A DNA stretch of 64,000 nt from positions 2,124,326,024 through 2,124,390,023 of the forward strand of contig OY728122.1 in assembly GCA_963277665.1 (NCBI GenBank). The letters are read 5' to 3'. The notes under the pieces were generated by a model that ran no database searches, was not told where the DNA came from, and was given only the letters and a program-made list of their open reading frames with translations. The translations under genes and the position numbers were made by a program. Source of the stretch: Viscum album. Its lineage: Eukaryota; Streptophyta; Magnoliopsida; Santalales; Viscaceae. Shown one piece after another: positions 57,975 to 64,000 of the stretch; position 1 is the first letter of the stretch; the number at the start of each line of letters is the position of its first letter.

Positions 57975-58574
57975 ATGTTTTTGTTTCTACAAAAAAGTAC
58001 GGTTTGGAAGAAAAATTCTAAACAAGTATGGATAATGAAAAGTGAGAAGAAACCTACCACCATGTCTATGGTGGATAAGAGAAAGAGCGTGGAAGATAGA
58101 TCCCCACAGAAAGCTCAACATACCAATAATAAGGCTCAACAACCTTATCACGAAGATGATAAGAAGTCAAGGTTTTTTGGTCAATGTTGGTGCTGCAATA
58201 GGTTTGGCCATTGTGCACTGGATTGTTGGTACAATCCCTTAAATGTAAAAGCACAGATAAATCCCATCTCAAGGGGGAGAAATCCAGAGAAGAAGAAGAA
58301 ACATCCACCGATCCAGAAACATCTGTATACTGCAAACATATTTGGAATGTTAGATAATATCTGTGATGTATGCAATAAGAGTGGTCATATGAAAGGTGCA
58401 TGTTCATATAAGAAAAGAATACCACAAAAGTTGGGCAAGAATAAAGAAGCATCCTTGGGTAGAAATCAAACTAATAATGTGAAAAAAAATTCTCCCAAAA
58501 AGATTTCAAGAAGGAAAGATGATAAGTCCTTGGATTCTAAATCCAAAAAGGTGAAGGGTGGTGTATCCAAATGA
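57975..58574 (+). pseudogene. Gag nucleocapsid with CCHC zinc knuckles, gag-only element
   Basis: A 199-codon open frame. Two perfect CX2CX4HX4C knuckles: CWCCNRFGHCALDC (about residues 71-84) and CDVCNKSGHMKGAC (about residues 129-142), in a strongly basic context (KKKKHPPIQKH, KKISRRKDDK). CCHC knuckles bind the element RNA for packaging. It ends at a TGA after GGVSK. The frame before it shifts relative to the coiled coil. Confidence 0.88.
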
Positions 58575-59036
58575 ACTACTAAGAAATAATCCACTTAGAA
58601 GAATCCATATAGGAGATCCAATCTTAATACCTCAATACCTAATGATATATTGGTGGTTTGGCCAGAAGATTTGGACATAATGAGGAAAATGGATGATGCA
58701 CAAGGTAAGGATAATGGTAAATGGAAAAAGAAGATTCTACATGAAGACAATGAAGTTCTGTGTCATAGGTTCAACAAAGCTGGTCATACTGTGAGAAAGT
58801 TCTTTGAATTTATTCCATCACAACAAGAATTCATGAAGAGGATGAAAGTTGCATCGGGAGATTCTAGTGCTTGGAAATCTCTTGAAGAAAGGAGATTCAC
58901 ACACAAAGAGATAAAAGAAGTATTTAGATCCACACAACCACATTCAAAATTAAATATCAAATGTAAAAGTGTGACTAGTGGAGAAAATAGAGCATCTTGG
59001 TTGAGAAAATCATCTCATCCATCCTTCTCACATTGA
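58575..59036 (+). pseudogene. Gag C-terminal tail with a worn third knuckle
   Basis: 58650-59036 reads LCHRFNKAGHTVRKF, a CCHC pattern in which the second and last Cys are Phe. Charged residues follow, ending HPSFSH. It may be a third knuckle of the same gag, now in another frame segment. Confidence 0.6.
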
Positions 59037-59842
59037 AGAAGCATGTAATATCCACCTTATTCCCTTAAATCTTTGTGTATTGTATTTGTTCTTTAAATAC
59101 CGGGAATTTAAGGTGATGAAAGATCTCAGGGGGAGAACCTAATATTCAGTGATGAGAAGTGTTCTCTTTAGAGGGAGAAACATGAAGAAGCTTCCATAGT
59201 CATTATCTCAATAAGTATCAACTTTAGTTGGTACTAAATTAAACTACTCTGAAGATTTTCTGAAGATCATGTCATTGAAAATGGTATGTTATTTCTAAAT
59301 CTCTCATCCTTGGTTACTCAAAATAAAGATCATTATACCAAGGGGGAGTAAAAAAGATAATAAATGACATAAGAACAGTGAAAGTGCCCTAAGGACACTT
59401 ATCCTTCCAATTTCAATTGAATGTTTTTGATCCTTTTGTTGAAGTGAGTGCAGGAATTTCAGGATTGATTATTTCTTATCACATTCAATATCTTTGTCCT
59501 GGAATGAAAGTGGAAAACCCTTAAAGACAAGTGTAGGAGATATCATCTCATGAGGTATCACAATCAGTGGATAATCGACAAATTTTTTGTCTAAATAAAA
59601 TTCTCTTGTTTTCTACATTGAACTTTTCTCATGTAGACTTAGAGTGAAATGATTGATGGCACATTGTTTAAGTATGGAATGATACCCTCTCTACCATAAA
59701 CTTTGTATTTTTTAGTCAATAAGGGGGAGAGAAATGAAATGAAAGTCTATATGAAAGAAATAAGTAAAGGGGAGAGAGAATATTCCCATTTTGACATTGA
59801 CACATTCATTTGAGGAGACTTTAAGGTATTGACAACAAAATA
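59037..59842 (+). other. Noncoding internal stretch, gag-only element
   Basis: About 800 bases without a gene where pol would start in a full element. Several AGGGGGAGA-type purine blocks occur (59130, 59340, 59722). Confidence 0.7.
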
Positions 59843-59855
59843 CAAAGAGGGAGAT
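59843..59855 (+). other. Polypurine tract of gag-only element
   Basis: CAAAGAGGGAGAT directly before the TG of the 3' LTR. Confidence 0.8.
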
Positions 59856-62409
59856 TGTTGGGACCACTTTGTGTATGAAGATGGTATTTTTTGTCAACAG
59901 TTGTCAATGTCAGTCAAAATGAATAAGGATACAATGAAGGCCTCTAAAGTTAATGGAGATTGTATAAAGTGAGGATGCCTAGAGAATTGTTATGAAATCA
60001 TAGCATTGAATGTCATACTTGGTCAATTCTCTATGAAGCAGATTCAGACGATTGATGAACTGATACTAAGTTCAAAGAACTTGTGTCAATGGTGACAAAT
60101 TTTTTACAACAATGAAGAATATTGAAGTATCATCCATCTAAGGATGATTGAAGAATAATGAGGATTTAAAGAAGACCATGAAATGCTTCACAATTTCATG
60201 AGAACCATGCAAGAGCTTACATGAAGAAAAGAATCATATGACTTGAATGAAGTAGTGAATGATGGATGAAGAAGAAGAGAGAGTGTGGAAAGGCTTGATA
60301 TTCTAATAAGGTCTTAAATTACACATTTCCTTGAAATTAGATGATTTTGGAACTGTTCTTAAAGTTCCAAATACATGCATCAAAGGTGATACATTATCTG
60401 CAACATTGAAGGTATTTGAAGAAGCTTCAATCCTCCACTTTTGGATGAAGAGAGATGATTGGAGTTATTTGGAATTAACACTCCAAAAGGAATTGAGGAT
60501 TTGAAGTGAGGATGAAGAAGTACTTTGGAATTCATAGTTAAAAAAGAAAGGACAAAACTATGATGATGATTTGCTGACTTGTATTTTACAAATATCATAA
60601 GTTTGGAGAACTTGTGATGCAAGCCTTATGAGGAGTATGGAGAGTAAAGAAGTGATTTTGGCAAAGGAAAGAAAGTGACGCACAAGTCATATTTCAAGAT
60701 CATACCATCAAAATATGACAAAGGAAATAAAGTGGTGCACAAGTTAAAGATTGGAGTGCAAGTCAAAAGTATCGCACAAGTTAAATATTGGTGCACAAGT
60801 CAAAAGCGGCGTGCAAGTATAGTACACAAGTATATGTGGCGCGCAAGTGTATGTTGCGATGAAGTCATATTTCAACATCATCATATCAAAATATGAAAAA
60901 GTAAATAAATTGTCACGCAAGTGCTGGAGCAGCGTGAAAGTGTTGGAGCGGCGCACAAGTGCTGGAGCGGGGTGCAAGTGTTGGAGCAGCGCACAAGTGT
61001 ATGTGGCACACAATTCACCAAAATTCTTATAAATAGATGACTCGCCTCCTCATTTTTTAAGGCTCAAAACTTAGGAGAAAATTATATCTCTGATCATGCA
61101 AGTAGTAGATGGTGATCTGATCACACAAGTAGAAGAGGGTGGCGCGCACGCTGAAGTGGAGCGCAAGATGAGGGTTATTTTTAAGGAGCACAAGTAGGGT
61201 GTCACACAAGTTTTGTCGTGCAAGTTTTGTCGCGCAAGTTTTGTCTCACAAGTTTCTAAAGGCGCGCAAGCAGGGAGGTGCTTTCAAGAAGTGGGCTGGG
61301 TGTAAGCCAAAGGTGGCGCGCAAGTTATGAGCTATGCTAAATGGTGGCGCACAAGTAGTGAGTAGGCGCTCAAGCAGGTGGCACACAAGTAGGGAGGTGC
61401 GCAAGCTGGTGGCGTGCAAGTAGGGAGGCACACAAGTAAGGTTTTGCACACAAGCTAAAGAAGAAGAAGAAGAAGAGCTTGGTGCATATGGTTTTGCACT
61501 GAAATAGAACATGTAAAGAAGAGTAGGTTTCAGTGAAGCTGGTTTTGCATTGAAGAAGAAGAAGAAGAAGAGTGTGAAGCTTATAGGTTAGCTGCATAGA
61601 AATAAGAGAAAAAGAAGAAGAATAACAGAGTATGCCCAATTGAAGCCTACAATTATTTAGGGAAGTTTAATTCATATAATGCTATGTGAGATGATCCTCA
61701 GTTTCTGAATAATCACATTGGTATATGTGATTCTGGCCAAGAAGAGAGAAGAAGATTTAGTGCAGTTGGTTATTTCACTAAGAAGAAGAGAGAAGAAGAT
61801 TTAGTGGAGTTGGTTAGTGCACTAATAAGAAGAAAGAAGAAGTCTAGTGCAGTTGGTGTTTCACTAGAGAAGAAGAGAAAGAATGAATGAAGAAATGATT
61901 GCCTACTGCTTTTCAAGTAATCAAGTGACGATCACTAAGGAAAACCAAGAGCATAAACTACATTATCAAGAAGGTTGAAAACTATCTCCATAGGCAGTAT
62001 AAAGAACCAGTTAGAGGCTGCAAGTTGGACTAGGCTATTACCATTACAGGGAAGAGGATTGTTTCCCACCCCACTTAAAAGTGTAGTGACTCACACTGGC
62101 TAGAGGATTATTTTACTAGAGACTCCATTGCAACAACATATTACATTATAGTGGAGAATCCATGCACTGGTCATATCCAGGAATGGAAAGGATTTAGCTA
62201 CTCTTATTGAGTGGTGAACCTTGTAAAAATATTGTGTGCATATTTTTAATGCTTTCTATTATTGCATGCGACAGAGAAAAGAGAAGAAGAAAATAAATAT
62301 CCTAGTAGGTCAATAGGTATAGAGATAAAAGTTGGAATTGGTTTTAAAATTCCCCAACACTGATTCACCCCCCTCTCGGTGTTAGGTTTATCCCAAACTG
62401 GTCCTCTGA
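59856..62409 (+). repeat. 3' LTR of gag-only element
   Basis: Colinear with the 5' LTR; 2554 bp; ends CCCAAACTGGTCCTCTGA, followed by the duplicated GGTGT. The GCGCAAG array is at 60670-61450 and the TATA box near 61029. Confidence 0.92.
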
Positions 62410-62414
62410 GGTGT

Positions 62415-62884
62415 CTTAGATTGGAAATAGTTTGACATTATTTAGACATTGTATAAATGATTATATGGTTTCCCTACTATGATTATTATGGTCACACAAT
62501 GATTTTTGGTTTTAGTCAATGGATGGAACCCAAAGAAATCATGATAACATTGAATATGAAGGAAAATGTGGTGACCATGAGAAAACAAATAAGATTACGA
62601 CAAGAGTTAAATATATCTTGATTATGCATAATCTGGTTTCCCAAAATATGGTTAACAACCCACACATTAACTAACTAACAGACTCACAAAAGAATATAAC
62701 GGTGGATGTTTCTAAGAACTTGAGTGGTGGTGATGATGGAGGAAGGAAGGATCTATTTTATTCATGTCAGAAATGTGGAAGGAGACACCCAGGAGAAATA
62801 AAGACTGTGATGGAAGGAAACAAATATCATCTTAGTGATCCACTTAAATTTTTTTGTCTTAAATGTGGAGAAAATGAGAGTTAA
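62415..62884 (+). pseudogene. Gag zinc-finger remnant of element B
   Basis: One frame from ATG 62519 to TAA 62882 with a single internal stop (near 62670). It ends YSCQKCGRRHPGEIKTVMEG and FFCLKCGENES. CxxCGxxHxGEC followed by CxxCG is the paired zinc-binding region of Del/Tekay-type chromovirus gags; here the last Cys/His of each finger is lost. This agrees with the long TGTAACACCCC LTR upstream. The stretch sits right after the gag-only insertion and continues the internal region cut at 54277. Confidence 0.7.
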
Positions 62885-63417
62885 CTGAATCAATTTCCTA
62901 TTTTAAAGGTTAAACACTAAACCAGAAAGAACCTATGTTGAAATAAAATGGATGAAGTATTTGTGTATAAGTATTTTATCAGTGGCATTTTGTTTATAAA
63001 AATAATGAAATATTTTTAGATTGTGTTAAATTTTAGAAGAATATATGTATTAATTAACTTAAGAGTTATGAACACCATAGTGGTTATGAGTTTAAGGTTG
63101 ATCATAAGTTCAATGTATTAAACACCCTTTTTAAAAATTTGTGTGGAAACTTTGGGAGAGATTTATGGAAAGTATTAGAAATTTATTTAAGGAATAATTC
63201 TTTTAAATTTTATAGACACAAGTTTAAATGTATTGATAATTTTTTTTATTAATATGACCATTAATGACATTTTAATAATATTCGAATAAGATTATCCGAC
63301 TTTGTAAAAAAAATCATTTAAAACCCTTGTAAAAATTCCATTTAATGTCTAATTTTATTTCAAGGATGCCCATCATATTTTTTTTGAATATTATAGAAAT
63401 TATATTAATATAGTTTT
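62885..63417. other. AT-rich internal sequence of element B
   Basis: No recognisable domain. The protease expected here is not visible, so the internal region is deleted or badly decayed. Confidence 0.45.
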
Positions 63418-63545
63418 ATAAGAAGGATAACCTGTATGTTGGGTAAAGTCCCATCAAGTACGCCAATTCCATGAGGCTTGAACTCATGACTAATGAATGA
63501 TAATGTTTTAGCACCTACCAATAGCCTACGGCATATCCTAGTTAA
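63418..63545 (-). mobile_element. Candidate tRNA-derived SINE
   Basis: On the minus strand, CGTAGGCTATTGGTAGGTGC (A-box-like; about 63510-63530) is followed some 35 bases later by GTCATGAGTTCAAGCCTCAT (B-box core GAGTTCAAGCC; about 63471-63490). The spacing and wording fit an internal Pol III promoter of a tRNA-related SINE head. The cloverleaf is not complete, so it is not a tRNA gene. The body and 3' end are unclear and no TSD was found. Confidence 0.45.
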
Positions 63546-64000
63546 TATGTCATAGTTTTTAGTTAAAAAAATTGACGAATAAATGTTAATGATGAACCAA
63601 TGGTATTGTTTTTTTGGTTTAGAGATTAATTTATTAACCATATTGGTTTTGGAAAGTATTTCAAGATATATGGAAAGACTTGTTACCCTTTTATGGATCT
63701 TATGATCCCTTAAAAGTGAATTTTAGTGCTTTAGGAATAAAAGATTCATTTTTTTTGGATATTTATTTCATGGAATAAGGGATGAATTGGAAATAAATAG
63801 AAGAACAACCAAAGGATGAAATTATTCTTATGTAATAGAAATATATCAAGTATTTATTTTTTATTATATTCTTGGACAATAAAATAATTCCCCAACTTTA
63901 TGGAAATGACCTTGATACAAAAATTTTATCCAATTACATTCATATCAAATGAACCAAATTGTCTTGTAAATCATCACATATTTATAGTTTTGAGTGCCTT
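63546..64000. other. AT-rich end of window, no gene seen
   Basis: No frame or repeat that I recognise. Confidence 0.5.

Larger units (their letters stand above)
54278..62409 (+). mobile_element. Gag-only (TR-GAG type) LTR retrotransposon, copia-like
   Basis: 8132 bp: LTRs 54278-56847 and 59856-62409, PBS for initiator Met tRNA, a gag-like region, a polypurine tract, and TSD GGTGT. The internal region is only 3008 bp and contains no protease, integrase, RT or RNase H signature. Coding traces cover only a coiled-coil gag with CCHC knuckles. This matches the non-autonomous class described as TR-GAG. Movement would depend on pol of a full-length relative, probably a copia element given the PBS, the LTR end (CACCCCCCTCTC) and the knuckle style. 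Confidence 0.9.

Noticed and set aside
56865..59036. A host gene with zinc knuckles
   Set aside because: It lies between two matching LTRs, after a PBS and before a polypurine tract, so it is a retrotransposon gag.
63418..63545. A tRNA gene
   Set aside because: Only A- and B-box-like sequences; acceptor and anticodon stems do not pair.

Overview
This window is plant nuclear DNA made almost entirely of nested transposable elements. I see no intact host gene, rRNA, functional tRNA or CRISPR array. The evidence for a land plant (most likely a seed plant with a large, repeat-rich genome) is a SIRE-like Ty1/copia element, a Tat-lineage Ty3/gypsy element with a second RNase H and an antisense plant-mobile-domain-like gene, Del/Tekay-like chromoviruses with LTRs of about 4 kb, initiator-Met primer binding sites, and short introns with plant-type signals. 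The species cannot be read from the sequence.

Layout. (1) About 1-9773 and 46663-48386 are a decayed, AT-rich Ty3/gypsy element on the minus strand (element A): left LTR around 1360-3525, a pol remnant at 4620-7460, and a right LTR split in two. The left side also holds a copia-like LTR scrap (about 431-1300) and a LINE remnant (3780-4262). (2) A SIRE-like copia element, 9774-46657 (TSD AATAC), sits inside the right LTR of A. It has degraded gag, protease, integrase, RT and RNase H on the plus strand and a long envelope-like region before its 3' LTR. (3) A 25.3-kb Tat-lineage gypsy element, 16227-41573 (TSD AATAT), interrupts the last codons of the copia RNase H. Its gag-pol runs on the minus strand. 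A three-exon gene with its own TATA box runs the opposite way at 19.3-23.3 kb. (4) A 3774-bp solo LTR of a Del/Tekay-like family, 26788-30561 (TSD TTTAG), lies in the 3' noncoding part of the Tat element. (5) From 49151 onward there is a plus-strand Del/Tekay-like element (element B) with a 4.7-kb 5' LTR related to the solo LTR, a primer binding site, and a gag zinc-finger remnant at 62.5-62.9 kb. (6) Element B is split by an 8.1-kb gag-only LTR element, 54278-62409 (TSD GGTGT), with 2.55-kb LTRs, two good CCHC knuckles and no pol.

How the parts relate. The insertion order can be read directly: A, then the copia element, then Tat, then the solo LTR; and separately B, then the gag-only element. 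Decay follows the same order. A and the copia element are very AT-rich and full of stops, whereas Tat keeps long open frames and high GC, and many of its stops are at former CAG- or TGG-type codons. The LTRs carry striking family-specific repeat modules: GTGACCA arrays in copia, TTTAA(C/G)GTCATG arrays and GCGCGC clusters in Tat, GCGCAAG arrays in the gag-only element, and modules about 200 bp apart downstream of the Del/Tekay promoter.

The most interesting unit is the antisense gene of the Tat element: TATA box at 19319, two introns with donor, branch-site-like and acceptor signals, a plant-mobile-domain-like region, an acidic segment and a coiled-coil end. It faces away from the retroelement's own promoter across about 470 bp of GC-rich DNA. 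All boundaries were found by reading and aligning by eye; no database search was possible.
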